Positions 1 to 9,090 are shown, counted from the first letter of the stretch. The stretch is 64,000 nt of DNA from Flavobacterium cheniae (GCF_004363695.1 NZ_SNZC01000001.1:174111-238110); one strand, 5' to 3'. A program made the numbers and translations. Notes: a model not told the origin generated them from the sequence alone.

Positions 1-387
1 AATCCTCAAACCATGCAAAGTTTGACAGATTATAATGATATTGTAAAAGAAATGATTTTCTATTTTTCGGAGCGCATTCAAAAGGCGAGAAGTTTCGGAA
101 TTTCGGATATTGTGATTGATCCTGGATTTGGTTTTGCCAAAACATTAGAACAGAATTACGAAGTATTACATAAAATGGAATTGTTTTCGATGTTAGAATT
201 ACCAATACTAGTTGGAATTTCAAGAAAATCAATGATTTATAAAGTGTTGGAAAATTCACCACAAGAAGCTTTGAACGGGACTTCGGTTTTGAATACGATT
301 GCTTTACAAAAAGGAGCTAAAATTCTCCGAGTGCATGACGTAAAAGAAGCAGTGGAGTGTATAAAATTAGTCAGTAAATTAAAATAA
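1..387 (+). CDS. folP: dihydropteroate synthase, C-terminal part (5' end outside window)
   Basis: The frame is open from base 1, so the gene begins upstream of the window and only about the last 128 residues are seen. It condenses 7,8-dihydropterin pyrophosphate with p-aminobenzoate in cytosolic folate synthesis. The visible part has DPGFGF followed by KT, the GISRKS strand near residue 72 and a late RVHDV segment, all typical of the C-terminal half of the TIM barrel where pterin phosphate and substrate bind. The stop is 3 nt before the next start, so the lipoprotein gene downstream may be co-transcribed. The identification is firm; the N-terminal loops cannot be judged. Confidence 0.93.
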   Translation, partial: NPQTMQSLTDYNDIVKEMIFYFSERIQKARSFGISDIVIDPGFGFAKTLEQNYEVLHKMELFSMLELPILVGISRKSMIYKVLENSPQEALNGTSVLNTIALQKGAKILRVHDVKEAVECIKLVSKLK

Positions 388-390
388 ATA

Positions 391-1128
391 ATGAAGAAAT
401 TAGTTGCTATTGTTGCCTTGATGGGCTTGTTTTCTTGTAATAACGAAGAAGTTTTGTTGCCACAAGAAAATGTTTCGGTTATGAAAGAAATGACCGATCA
501 TTCACCTATTTACATGTTCTTTAAAACCGAAGAAAATAAAGATGATAAAGAAAAATTAGACACAATTGTGGAAGTGAATCGCAAGAACTCGATTTCTTCA
601 ACTAATTGGGTTTTCAATATAGACAAACGTTTGCCGTTGAAATTAGTCATTCCAGAAATAATGGAATTACAAGATAAAAAGAAACGCAGTTCGCACTCGA
701 AAACTGGAACCATGAATGTTTTTACGTATTCGGATAGTGTGGCTAAGAATTTAGCTTTTTTTCCTTTTACGGACGTAGAGTTCAAGTATAGCAAGCATTT
801 TTCTAAGTTTTTTATTAAAAAACACGCCGAACATTATAGAAACTTCCACAATTTCACAGTGAATTTCAATAAAGACAACAAAATTACCGTTGACGGAAAT
901 GATATTTCTCGTGAAGAATTTATCGATTTCATTAAAGAATTCGCCGAATTTACAAGCGATGGAAAAATCACCATGTTGCATTTGAACTTTGATAATCGCT
1001 TAACTTATGACCAATACATTCAAAATAAAATATTGGTTTGGAAAGCAACGAATAACGAAATCCAATTGTCTTCTTTCGAGTTTGTATACGATGAAAAGAA
1101 ATTGCCTGAATGTGGGTGTAAGCTTTAG
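391..1128 (+). CDS. lipoprotein of unknown function
   Basis: The 245-residue product starts with a short signal peptide ending in a lipobox (LFSC, cysteine 16), so it should be lipidated and held in the cell envelope. The mature part is rich in Lys, Asp, Glu and Asn, has no membrane segment, and I recognise no domain or catalytic motif. A cluster of cysteines closes the protein (CGC near the C-terminus). It starts 3 nt after folP, which suggests read-through rather than a shared role. A Bacteroidota-specific envelope protein is the most that can be said. Confidence 0.7.
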   Translation: MKKLVAIVALMGLFSCNNEEVLLPQENVSVMKEMTDHSPIYMFFKTEENKDDKEKLDTIVEVNRKNSISSTNWVFNIDKRLPLKLVIPEIMELQDKKKRSSHSKTGTMNVFTYSDSVAKNLAFFPFTDVEFKYSKHFSKFFIKKHAEHYRNFHNFTVNFNKDNKITVDGNDISREEFIDFIKEFAEFTSDGKITMLHLNFDNRLTYDQYIQNKILVWKATNNEIQLSSFEFVYDEKKLPECGCKL

Positions 1129-1172
1129 AAGAGTTGTGAGTTAGGAGTTTTTGAATTGAGTTAATTAGTTTT

Positions 1173-1769
1173 ATGAGATATTTGAAGTTATTCTTTTTCT
1201 TGATAGGTTTTGTTTTTATCTCTTGTAAAGAAGATAAAAGCATGGTTGTTAACAATGATTTAGTTTCTGATGAAGAATGTATTCAACTTTTAAATGAAGT
1301 TTTATCTGATACTGTAAATTTAAAATTGATTCCTTCGAAAAGAATAATTATTTCTAATTGTGATTTTCATAGATGGAATTTAAGCGCATTTGAAAATTAT
1401 TCAGATTATGATTTTTTATATGAATTGCTAGAAGAAAAAGATACTGCATTTGTAAAAAATCAAATTGATACTTTAAAATGTTTTAAAACAACTGAATTAA
1501 AAAACTTTGGTTTTCAAGTTTATGACTTCAAAAAAATATTAGATAAAGTAGAATATGATTCAATCCCGAAAGAAATAGAAAAAATCAATATTTCAAATGG
1601 GAATCCTGAATTCGGTGATGGTTTTATTATGATACAAAGACCAATTTTCAATAGAAAAAGAGATAAAATTCTTTTAAGAATTGATTACATGACTAGCGGT
1701 ATCGATTATCTATTAAGTAAAAAGAATAATTCTTGGGAAAAGAAAAAAGTTGGTGGTTGGATGGAGTAA
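1173..1769 (+). CDS. lipoprotein of unknown function
   Basis: The 198-residue product has a hydrophobic N-terminus ending in ISC (cysteine 18), a good lipoprotein signal, then a charged, AT-rich-coded mature part. No family is recognised. It follows the previous lipoprotein gene after 44 nt on the same strand. The start is the ATG directly before RYLKLFFFLIGF, which gives a complete signal peptide. A pyrimidine-rich tract with repeated CCTTTT lies between its stop and the convergent rlmH. Confidence 0.65.
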   Translation: MRYLKLFFFLIGFVFISCKEDKSMVVNNDLVSDEECIQLLNEVLSDTVNLKLIPSKRIIISNCDFHRWNLSAFENYSDYDFLYELLEEKDTAFVKNQIDTLKCFKTTELKNFGFQVYDFKKILDKVEYDSIPKEIEKINISNGNPEFGDGFIMIQRPIFNRKRDKILLRIDYMTSGIDYLLSKKNNSWEKKKVGGWME

Positions 1770-1805
1770 TTCCTTTTACCCTTTTCCTTTATCCTTTTGC
1801 CTTAA

Positions 1806-2279
1806 TTACTGATGATGATACGGTTCGTTTCTTAAAATCGTAAAACCTCTATAAATTTGTTCGATTACAAATAATCGTACCATTTGGTGAGAAAACGTCA
1901 TTTCGGATAACGAAACTTTGCCTTGTGCTTTTTGGTAAACGGTTTCACTGAATCCGTATGGACCGCCAATTACGAATACTAAGGTTTTAGTTCCAGCATT
2001 CATTTTCTTTTGTAAAAAGTCAGAGAAACCAACACTGCTGAATGTTTTTCCGTTTTCATCTAGTAAAATTAAATGGTCGGTTGGTGTGATTTTGGATAAA
2101 ATCAATTCGCCTTCCTTTTCTTTTTGTTGGGCTTCCGATAAATTTTTTACGTTTTTGATATCCGGAATAATTTCCAAATCAAATTTTACGTAAAACGACA
2201 ATCGCTTGGTGTAATCATCAATTAAGGATTGTAACGATTTGTTATCAGTTTTTCCAATAGTTAAAAGGCGGATGTTCAT
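1806..2279 (-). CDS. rlmH: 23S rRNA (pseudouridine1915-N3)-methyltransferase RlmH
   Basis: RlmH is a small SPOUT-class enzyme that methylates N3 of pseudouridine 1915 in helix 69 of 23S rRNA in assembled ribosomes, using SAM. The 157 residues match the usual length. Family signatures are the FVIGGPYGFS segment that forms the SAM-binding trefoil knot, and the closing part EQIYRGFTILRNEPYHH. The next gene upstream on the same strand is separated by an intrinsic terminator, so rlmH is probably transcribed by itself. Confident call. Confidence 0.95.
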   Translation of the reverse strand: MNIRLLTIGKTDNKSLQSLIDDYTKRLSFYVKFDLEIIPDIKNVKNLSEAQQKEKEGELILSKITPTDHLILLDENGKTFSSVGFSDFLQKKMNAGTKTLVFVIGGPYGFSETVYQKAQGKVSLSEMTFSHQMVRLFVIEQIYRGFTILRNEPYHHQ

Positions 2280-2315
2280 AGGATTTGTTTTTGCAAAAAT
2301 AGTAGCGTAAAACGA

Positions 2316-2342
2316 AAAATCACTCTTTTTAGGAGTGATTTT
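2316..2342 (-). terminator. intrinsic terminator between the 492-aa gene and rlmH
   Basis: Perfect 10-bp stem, AAAATCACTC at 2316-2325 and GAGTGATTTT at 2333-2342, with a 7-nt loop. T-runs on the minus strand follow the hairpin, so it most likely ends the transcript of the upstream gene at 2348-3826. Confidence 0.75.
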
Positions 2343-2347
2343 CTAAA

Positions 2348-3826
2348 TTATTCAATTTTCTCTACTTCTTTAAAGTCTACTTCGCAAGCGTAAGAGAATA
2401 GTTTTTCTTTCTTAATGATATCAGCAGTTCCTTCTGGAAGCATTTCTTCCCAACCTGTTTCGCCTTTGCAAATCATTTTAAGAATTTTTCTTGAGAAAAT
2501 ATCTAGGTTTTTTTCTTCGTAATCTTTGATATCGATTACTTTTCCATTGAATTTGAAGAATTTATATAATTCTTTCATTCTTGGGTGTACTTTTAAGTTC
2601 TCAGAAGTAATAACGTTTCCATTATCATCTTTCATAGGATATAAGTACACTTTTAAATCGCGATAGAATAATTTTCCAAAGGCTTCTAAGATACCTCCAG
2701 ATAAATGGCGGTAATATTTCTCGTCAAAGATTTCAATTAAGTTATTTACTCCCATAGCTAATCCCATACGAGCTTTAGAATAATTAGAGAAATATTCTAC
2801 TACTTTGAAATATTCTTGGAAATTTGAAATCATTACGTTTTTACCTAGTTTACAAAGCAATTCAGCTCTGTCAAGGAAATCGCGTTCGTCAATTTCACCT
2901 TCTGCTTTTAAGTTGGAAAGCGTAATTTCGAAAACCACAAACGTATTTTCTTCTGCTACTTTATTTTCTTTAATAAACATGTTGTATGACTCTTCATACA
3001 TGTCCATATTTACTTTTGTAACCGGTCTAAAACTTCCTCTTAAAGCTAAGATGTTTTTCTTGTATAAAACCGCTGCAGGAAGAATGTTTTTTCCATCAGG
3101 TCCAAACATTACGGCATCAGTCATTCCGTTTTTCACCAATTGTAAACTCATCAAACGATTGTCTACATTAGCAAAACGAGGACCAGAGAAGTTTATAGTA
3201 TCAATTTCTAATTGGTCTTTATCTAAATGGTCGTATAAGTAGCGAAGTAATTTTTTAGGATCGTTATATTTATAAAAAGCACCATAAATTAAGTTTACCC
3301 CCAAGATTCCTAAGGTTTCTTGTTGTAATTTGGCATCATTTTCTTTAAAACGAATATGAAGAATAATTTCGTTATAATCTTCATCTGGTTCTACTTGATA
3401 AACGATTCCTACCCAACCATGGCCTTTAAATTGTTTTGCAAAATCAATTGTAGCTACGGTATTAGCATAACTAAAAAACAATTTATTAGGATGTTTGTCT
3501 CGGCTCAAACGTTGCTCAACAAGGTTAATTTCGTGAGTAAGCATTTTTCTAAGACGGCTTTCGGTAACATAGCGACCATCTTCTTCAACACCATAAATAG
3601 CGTCACTAAAATCTTTATCGTATGCCGACATAGCTTTTGCAATTGTCCCAGAAGACGCGCCAGCTCTGAAGAAATTACGAACGGTTTCTTGTCCTGCGCC
3701 AATTTCAGCGAAGGTACCATAGATACTCTCGTTAAGATTAATTCTTAAGGCTTTGTCTTTGATGGATGGGATTTGCTCAATTGCTTTATCTCCACGAACT
3801 TTGATATCTGTAACTATACTTTTCAT
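2348..3826 (-). CDS. large conserved Bacteroidota protein of unknown function
   Basis: A 492-residue protein without signal peptide or membrane segment. It opens with a conserved-looking block (RGDKAIEQIPSIKDKAL, then GTFAEIGAGQETVRNFFRAG). I remember close relatives in Flavobacteriaceae that carry vague or inconsistent annotations, so no function is asserted. The pattern of Asp/Glu-rich loops and an RLMSLQLVKNGMTDAVMFGPDG stretch suggests a soluble enzyme or nucleotide-related protein, but that is inference. It stands alone between the MBL-fold gene (divergent) and rlmH (separated by a terminator). Confidence 0.8.
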   Translation of the reverse strand: MKSIVTDIKVRGDKAIEQIPSIKDKALRINLNESIYGTFAEIGAGQETVRNFFRAGASSGTIAKAMSAYDKDFSDAIYGVEEDGRYVTESRLRKMLTHEINLVEQRLSRDKHPNKLFFSYANTVATIDFAKQFKGHGWVGIVYQVEPDEDYNEIILHIRFKENDAKLQQETLGILGVNLIYGAFYKYNDPKKLLRYLYDHLDKDQLEIDTINFSGPRFANVDNRLMSLQLVKNGMTDAVMFGPDGKNILPAAVLYKKNILALRGSFRPVTKVNMDMYEESYNMFIKENKVAEENTFVVFEITLSNLKAEGEIDERDFLDRAELLCKLGKNVMISNFQEYFKVVEYFSNYSKARMGLAMGVNNLIEIFDEKYYRHLSGGILEAFGKLFYRDLKVYLYPMKDDNGNVITSENLKVHPRMKELYKFFKFNGKVIDIKDYEEKNLDIFSRKILKMICKGETGWEEMLPEGTADIIKKEKLFSYACEVDFKEVEKIE

Positions 3827-3910
3827 TAATTTACCTTTGAGGCTTTAGGAATCAAAATAAAACTCTATTTGCAAAGTTAATCATTTTATAAAAACTACCA
3901 TAATTATTGT

Positions 3911-3918
3911 TATTTTTG
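3911..3918 (+). promoter_or_regulatory. -7 box TATTTTTG of the MBL-fold gene
   Basis: TATTTTTG fits the Bacteroidota TAnnTTTG element and sits 17 nt before the TTG start codon. No good -33 TTG lies at the usual distance, so the assignment is tentative. Confidence 0.4.
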
Positions 3919-3934
3919 TGCAAAAGATAAGGCT

Positions 3935-4699
3935 TTGAAAATTTATTTTTTAGGAACAGGTACATCTCAAGGAATTCCAGTAATTGGAAGCCATCATTCT
4001 GTATGTTTAAGTTCAGACAAAAAAGACAACAGATTACGTGTCTCGGTTTGGATTGAAACCGAAGACGCTTCTATTGTTATCGATTGTGGTCCCGATTTTA
4101 GACAACAAATGCTAAATTCGAAATGTCCTAAAATTGATGGATTGTTATTTACACACGAACATGCCGATCATACAGCCGGTTTAGATGATATTCGTCCGTT
4201 CTTTTTTAAACAAGGTGCAATTGCCATTTATGCGCACGAACGCGTATTAAAAAATTTAGAACGTCGATTTGATTATATTTTTCAAACCGAAAACAAATAT
4301 CCAGGAGCGCCTTCAGTATCTGAAAATGAAGTGATTAATGACCAGCCATTTACCGTAAATAATGAAGTTGTTATTCCTGTGAATGCTTATCATGGTTCGT
4401 TGCAAGTTTTTGGATACCGAATTCAAGATTTTGTGTATTTGACTGATATAAAAACAATGGAAGCTTCCGAAATTAAAAAAATAAAAGGATGTGAAGTATT
4501 GGTTGTAAATTGTTTAAGAGAAGAACCACATAACACACATTTTAATTTAGAAGAAGTTTTACATTTCATATCTTTGGTGCGTCCAAAAACAACTTATTTA
4601 ACGCACATTAGTCATTTGTTTGGTTTTCATGAAGAAATTCAAAAGAAATTGCCAGAAAATGTGTTTGTAGCTTATGATAATTTAGAAATTAATATTTAA
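3935..4699 (+). CDS. MBL-fold metallo-hydrolase, PhnP-like
   Basis: A 254-residue beta-lactamase-fold hydrolase with the di-metal motif THEHADH at residues 73-79 and the N-terminal LGTGTSQG strand typical of the PhnP/RNase Z-like branch. It likely hydrolyses a phosphodiester in the cytosol; the substrate is not evident. Later conserved His residues occur in NAYHGS and THISH. The start is a TTG codon: the reading frame matches the family from KIYFLGTGTSQG onward and no upstream ATG is available. It is followed after 5 nt by a small hypothetical gene, suggesting one transcript. Confidence 0.87.
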   Translation: MKIYFLGTGTSQGIPVIGSHHSVCLSSDKKDNRLRVSVWIETEDASIVIDCGPDFRQQMLNSKCPKIDGLLFTHEHADHTAGLDDIRPFFFKQGAIAIYAHERVLKNLERRFDYIFQTENKYPGAPSVSENEVINDQPFTVNNEVVIPVNAYHGSLQVFGYRIQDFVYLTDIKTMEASEIKKIKGCEVLVVNCLREEPHNTHFNLEEVLHFISLVRPKTTYLTHISHLFGFHEEIQKKLPENVFVAYDNLEINI

Positions 4700-4704
4700 T
4701 ACTT

Positions 4705-5199
4705 ATGAAGAATGTAATTTTGTATGCTTTGATTTTCTCGTTATTGTTTAATGTATTCCAATATGTGAATTCCACCAAAATATTAGACGCAAAAGACAAA
4801 GAAGTACTAAAAGTAAAAGCGAATTTAAAAACTTCGAGAGATTCTGTCGCTACTTTAGCAAATGCGAATTATTTTGCTTTGGAAAGTGATGAAGATGCTC
4901 AAGAATATTTCTTTTCTAACAATTTAGATTATCAAAAAGTTGCTATAAAAGTAAAAGAAGATCTTATTAGTTTGAATGCAAATAAAAATGGAAATCCGCT
5001 TGTTCCTTATGAACCAATTGATGGGAATCCATTTTTAATTAATACCTCTAAAGTTTTAAATCACAGATGGATTATTGCCGAATTTTCATGTGGTGATTTA
5101 TGGGGGCAAGTTTTAATAAAATACTTTGTTTCAGAAGGAAAACCAACCGATTTTGAAACGGTAGAAACGGTTTTATACGAAAGACAAACGAAAGAATAA
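4705..5199 (+). CDS. small membrane-anchored or exported protein, unknown function
   Basis: 164 residues with one N-terminal hydrophobic segment (NVILYALIFSLLFNVFQYV) that can act as a signal anchor, followed by a short heptad-like stretch rich in Lys, Asp and Glu and a compact C-terminal domain. No lipobox and no known motif. It lies 5 nt after the MBL-fold gene and 15 nt before the PLP enzyme gene, so the three are probably co-transcribed. Confidence 0.65.
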   Translation: MKNVILYALIFSLLFNVFQYVNSTKILDAKDKEVLKVKANLKTSRDSVATLANANYFALESDEDAQEYFFSNNLDYQKVAIKVKEDLISLNANKNGNPLVPYEPIDGNPFLINTSKVLNHRWIIAEFSCGDLWGQVLIKYFVSEGKPTDFETVETVLYERQTKE

Positions 5200-5214
5200 A
5201 TAAAATACAACGCA

Positions 5215-6702
5215 ATGTCGACTACAACTACTAAAACCCAATTAGAATGCTATTTTGAGCAATTCAGAAAAGATATAATTGGAATCAATCAAAGTTTTCA
5301 ATCGCCTTTTGGGGAAAAGAAAATCATTTACACCGATTGGACAGCCAGCGGAAGATTATATCGCCCAATTGAAGAGAAATTAATGAATGATTTTGGTCCT
5401 TTTGTAGCCAATACGCATACCGAAACTTCAGTTACGGGAACAGCAATGACAATGGCGTATCATGAAGCGCGTCACATTATCAAACATCATGTAAACGCAT
5501 CTGATTCGGATATTTTAATTACCGATGGAACTGGAATGACAGGTGTAGTGAATAAATTCCAACGTATTTTAGGACTTCGTATTCCAGAAAATTTAAAAGA
5601 GTTTACGGCGATTCCAAACGAGTTGAAACCAATCGTTTTTATTTCGCACATGGAACACCATTCGAATCAAACGTCTTGGTTAGAAACCATTGCAGATGTA
5701 GTGGTAATTCCAGCCGATGAAAACGGATTATTATGCATTAATGAATTAAAGAATTTACTAGAAAAATATAAAGATAGAAGTTTTAAAATTGCATCAATTA
5801 CGTCGTGTTCAAACGTTACCGGAATTAGAACTCCGTATCATGAAGTAGCGAAGTTAATGCACCAAAACAACGGTGTTTGCTTTGTAGATTTTGCTTGTTC
5901 AGGTCCGTATGTGAATATTAATATGCACCCAGAAGATGCAGAAAGTTATTTAGATGCGATTTTCTTTTCGCCTCATAAATTTTTAGGTGGTCCAGGAACT
6001 TCAGGAGTTTTGATTTTTAATAAAGATTTATATAAAAATAACGTTCCAGATTGTCCTGGTGGTGGAACCGTAAGTTGGACAAACCCTTGGGGCGAGCACA
6101 AATACATCGATAATATCGAAGATAGAGAAGATGGTGGAACTCCAGGTTTCTTGCAAGTAATGAAAACCGCTTTGGCGATTCAGTTGAAAGAAAAAATGGG
6201 CGTTCAGAATATTTTAGATAGAGAACACGAGTTAGTAGATTATATTTTTGAAACTCTTGGAAATATTGATAATTTACATATTTTGGCGAACCAACACCAA
6301 GATAGGTTAGGAGTTATTTCTTTTTATATTGATGATTTACACTACAATTTAGGAGTGAAATTACTAAACGATAAATTCGGAATCCAAACGCGTGGTGGAT
6401 GCAGTTGTGCTGGAACTTACGGACACTTTTTATTACACGTAGATCAAGAAACTTCGCACGATTTAGTTTGTAAAATTTCTTCAGGCGATTTAATACAAAA
6501 ACCAGGATGGATTCGTATGTCAATTCACCCAACGACTACAACAGAAGAGATTGAATTTGTTTGCGAAAACATCAAAGCTCTAGCAGCTAATCACAAAGAA
6601 TGGGGAACGGATTACGAGTACAATCCGAAAACCAATGAATTTGTTCATAAAAGTGCCAAAGGCGAAATCAAAGAAATGGTTCACAATTGGTTCAATTTAT
6701 AA
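5215..6702 (+). CDS. aminotransferase class V-fold PLP enzyme (cysteine desulfurase-like)
   Basis: The 495-residue protein belongs to the class V PLP fold that includes cysteine desulfurases and selenocysteine lyases. The PLP lysine is K255 in SPHKFLGGPGTSG, preceded by FVDFACSG, where the Asp contacts the pyridine nitrogen. The mobile-loop region reads GGCSCAGTYG, with two cysteines that could take sulfur. It is about 90 residues longer than SufS/IscS and no iron-sulfur scaffold gene is adjacent, so a dedicated desulfurase role is not established. A hairpin terminator overlaps the end region. Confidence 0.82.
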   Translation: MSTTTTKTQLECYFEQFRKDIIGINQSFQSPFGEKKIIYTDWTASGRLYRPIEEKLMNDFGPFVANTHTETSVTGTAMTMAYHEARHIIKHHVNASDSDILITDGTGMTGVVNKFQRILGLRIPENLKEFTAIPNELKPIVFISHMEHHSNQTSWLETIADVVVIPADENGLLCINELKNLLEKYKDRSFKIASITSCSNVTGIRTPYHEVAKLMHQNNGVCFVDFACSGPYVNINMHPEDAESYLDAIFFSPHKFLGGPGTSGVLIFNKDLYKNNVPDCPGGGTVSWTNPWGEHKYIDNIEDREDGGTPGFLQVMKTALAIQLKEKMGVQNILDREHELVDYIFETLGNIDNLHILANQHQDRLGVISFYIDDLHYNLGVKLLNDKFGIQTRGGCSCAGTYGHFLLHVDQETSHDLVCKISSGDLIQKPGWIRMSIHPTTTTEEIEFVCENIKALAANHKEWGTDYEYNPKTNEFVHKSAKGEIKEMVHNWFNL

Positions 6703-6703
6703 A

Positions 6704-6737
6704 AAGAAAAAGCTCAGTTATTACTGAGCTTTTTCTT
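6704..6737. terminator. bidirectional terminator between convergent genes
   Basis: Stem of 14 bp (6704-6717 with 6724-6737, core GCTCAG/CTGAGC) with A-rich 5' and T-rich 3' flanks, placed between the convergent PLP enzyme gene and acyltransferase gene. The right arm lies inside the last codons of the acyltransferase. Confidence 0.85.
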
Positions 6738-7602
6738 TTGTATGTTTCCATCTTTTATGCGTCCACAAGTAAAATTCTGGAGCTTCATAGATTTGTTCTT
6801 CTACTAACTTCAAGAATTTATCAGTAATTTCATAATTAGGAACCGATTTTACGTCTTCCGAAAGTACTTCAAAGCTTGCTTGATAATAACCTCTTTTTAT
6901 TTTTTTAGTTCTTAGGAAAATCACATTCATATCAAAACGTTTAGCTAGCATTTCTGCACCAGTATGCACAGGAACAATATGCCCCATAAAAGGCGCCCAA
7001 TGATAAGCTGAACTTGGTTTAGGCGATTGATCACTTGCAAATCCGTATAAACTTAAAACATTTTTATTGTAATTGTCTGAAATAGTTGGAATCGTTTCTT
7101 TCGTAGTAATTAATTCGGCTTTAAATTTAGAACGGATTCGTTTGACTAATTTATCAAAATACGGATTTGCTAATTTTTTATAAATACCAAATCCTTTACA
7201 GTTAATGTGATAATTCATGGAAACAACCCATTCGTAACTTGCATAATGCGCACACATTAACGCAATACTTTTATTTTTTTTCTCCAAATCATAATACACA
7301 TCCATGTTGCTAAAAGTGAATCGTTTTTCAATTTCCTTTTGCGATATTGAAATAGTTTTAATCATCTCTAAAAACATATCACACATGTGGCTGTAAAACT
7401 TTTTTTCAATTGTAAGTCTTTCTTTATCAGATAAGTGAGGTAATGCCAATTTAATATTATCACGGACTACCTTTTTGCGGTAACCAATAATGTTATAGGT
7501 TAAAAAGTATACAAAATCTGATAATAAGTAAAATACAGGAAAGGGTAGTATAGATATTATCCACAATATCGGATAGATAAGTATGTAAACTAATAATTGC
7601 AT
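6721..7602 (-). CDS. lipid A biosynthesis acyltransferase (LpxL/HtrB family)
   Basis: Members transfer a secondary acyl chain to the lipid A precursor on the inner face of the inner membrane. The 293 residues fit the family. The N-terminus has one long hydrophobic segment (residues about 3-36) and the catalytic HX4E pair is visible as H119 and E124 in HYASYEW. The late segment FYLWTHKRWK is the family's C-terminal signature. Whether it is LpxL or LpxM in function cannot be told. Single gene, divergent from the rhomboid gene. Confidence 0.9.
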   Translation of the reverse strand: MQLLVYILIYPILWIISILPFPVFYLLSDFVYFLTYNIIGYRKKVVRDNIKLALPHLSDKERLTIEKKFYSHMCDMFLEMIKTISISQKEIEKRFTFSNMDVYYDLEKKNKSIALMCAHYASYEWVVSMNYHINCKGFGIYKKLANPYFDKLVKRIRSKFKAELITTKETIPTISDNYNKNVLSLYGFASDQSPKPSSAYHWAPFMGHIVPVHTGAEMLAKRFDMNVIFLRTKKIKRGYYQASFEVLSEDVKSVPNYEITDKFLKLVEEQIYEAPEFYLWTHKRWKHTKEKAQ

Positions 7603-7684
7603 TCGCGAAATTTTTTACAAATATACTTTTTTAGTTCTAAGTAAATTTGACAAAGTATTCCTAAATTTACAAAAAATAGATTTC

Positions 7685-8311
7685 ATGAATATTATTTTAT
7701 TGGGTTTAATAGTAATAAATGCCTTAATAAGCTACAAAGCCATAAACAATACTTCTTTTTTTAGAAAATATGAATTTCATATTGGAAGTATAAAATCGGG
7801 TGAACAATTACGTATCTTGAGTTCTGGTTTTTTACATGTCGATTTTCAGCATTTGTTTTTTAATATGTTTACGTTGTACTTTTTTGCTCCTTATGTGATT
7901 TATAATACAAGTGCGCTTTATTTTTTGTACATTTATATGGGAAGTTTAATTGCAGGAAATTTACTTACGTTCTACTTTCATAAAAACGATTATTCGTACC
8001 GAGCAGTTGGTGCTTCTGGAGCGGTTACAGGTATCATTTTTAGTGCTATTCTGTTAGAACCAAATATTCGTATGTACGGATTAATTCCGGGCTATATCTT
8101 CGGATTTGCCTATTTGTTGTTCTCTATTTACGGAATGAAAGCCAAAAGAGATAATATTGGTCACGTAGCCCATTTTGGAGGAGCAATAGGAGGTTATGCT
8201 TTTACATTAACAAAATATCCGCAATTAATTACTACAGAACCTTTAACCGTTGGTGCTTTATTAGTTCCAATTGTAGTTTTATTTTTCTTACAAAAGATGA
8301 ATAAATTATAA
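7685..8311 (+). CDS. rhomboid-family intramembrane serine protease
   Basis: A 208-residue protein with six hydrophobic segments, the minimal rhomboid fold. The catalytic dyad is visible: S111 in GASGAVTG and H163 in HVAHFGGAIGG. The upstream HVDFQHLFFNM loop corresponds to the L1/TM2 region with conserved His and Asn. It should cleave single-pass membrane proteins within the bilayer; the substrate is unknown. ATG start at 7685 gives a complete first helix. Confidence 0.92.
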   Translation: MNIILLGLIVINALISYKAINNTSFFRKYEFHIGSIKSGEQLRILSSGFLHVDFQHLFFNMFTLYFFAPYVIYNTSALYFLYIYMGSLIAGNLLTFYFHKNDYSYRAVGASGAVTGIIFSAILLEPNIRMYGLIPGYIFGFAYLLFSIYGMKAKRDNIGHVAHFGGAIGGYAFTLTKYPQLITTEPLTVGALLVPIVVLFFLQKMNKL

Positions 8312-8332
8312 AATTTTAAGATTTTGTTTTTT

Positions 8333-8348
8333 TGGCACAATACTTGAA
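8333..8348 (+). promoter_or_regulatory. sigma-54-like promoter of the SIMPL gene
   Basis: TGGCAC at 8333-8338, 5 nt, then TTGAA at 8344-8348: spacing and -24 hexamer agree with the sigma-54 consensus (TGGCAC, N5, TTGCW), with A instead of C in the -12 part. It would place the RNA start about 18 nt before the ATG at 8378. The same form occurs upstream of dnaK. Confidence 0.5.
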
Positions 8349-8377
8349 AAACTATAAATAATTAAAATATTAAGATT

Positions 8378-9070
8378 ATGAAAAATTTAGTAATGATACT
8401 ATTATTCTCAGCAGGTATGGTACAAGCACAAGAAGTAAAAACAGTTCCGCAAATTAGCGTTTCAGGAGAAGGAAAAATTAAGGTTACACCAGACGAAGCT
8501 ATAATTACAGTAGCTGTAGAAAACACTGGAAAAGAAGCAGCCGAAGTAAAAAAGAAAAACGATGAAATCGTAGATAAAGTACTAAAGTTAATCAAGCAAC
8601 GTGGTATTCCTACGGCTGATTATCAAACGCAACGTGTGAATTTGTACAAGAACTACGATTATAACACTAAAAAATACAATTACGTAGCCAATCAAACCAT
8701 TTCAATTCATTTGAAAGATTTGTCTAAATACGATAAGTTAATGATGGATTTGGTAGATAGCGGCATCAATTCGATACAAGGTGTAGAATTCAAATCGTCT
8801 AAAATTAAAGAATACGAAAGTCAAGCCCGCAAAAAAGCCATGTTAGATGCTAAGCAAAAAGCAGAAGATTACGTTTCGGTTTTAGCAGGGCAAAAAGTAG
8901 GGAAGGCGTTAGTAATTTCAGACAACTCATTTACTAATTACCCACGACCAGTGTATGCCGAAATGAAAACTATGGCAATGGCTGATGGAAGCGCAATGCC
9001 ACAAGAAACCTTAGCAATTGGAGAAATTGAGATTATTTCAAACGTATCCGTTTCGTTTGTGTTAGAATAA
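8378..9070 (+). CDS. SIMPL domain (DUF541) exported protein
   Basis: 230 residues: signal peptide (cleavage expected after MVQAQ), then a SIMPL/DUF541 domain. The recognisable parts are ISVSGEGKIKVTPDEAIITVAVE at the start of the mature domain and the YESQARKKAMLDAKQKAEDYVSVLAG helix. Proteins of this family are periplasmic or outer-membrane associated and have been linked to envelope and oxidative stress; the molecular role is unclear. The upstream region has a sigma-54-like site and the gene ends in a strong terminator, so it is a single-gene unit. Confidence 0.88.
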   Translation: MKNLVMILLFSAGMVQAQEVKTVPQISVSGEGKIKVTPDEAIITVAVENTGKEAAEVKKKNDEIVDKVLKLIKQRGIPTADYQTQRVNLYKNYDYNTKKYNYVANQTISIHLKDLSKYDKLMMDLVDSGINSIQGVEFKSSKIKEYESQARKKAMLDAKQKAEDYVSVLAGQKVGKALVISDNSFTNYPRPVYAEMKTMAMADGSAMPQETLAIGEIEIISNVSVSFVLE

Positions 9071-9090
9071 GAAATTAGTTTAATAAACAG

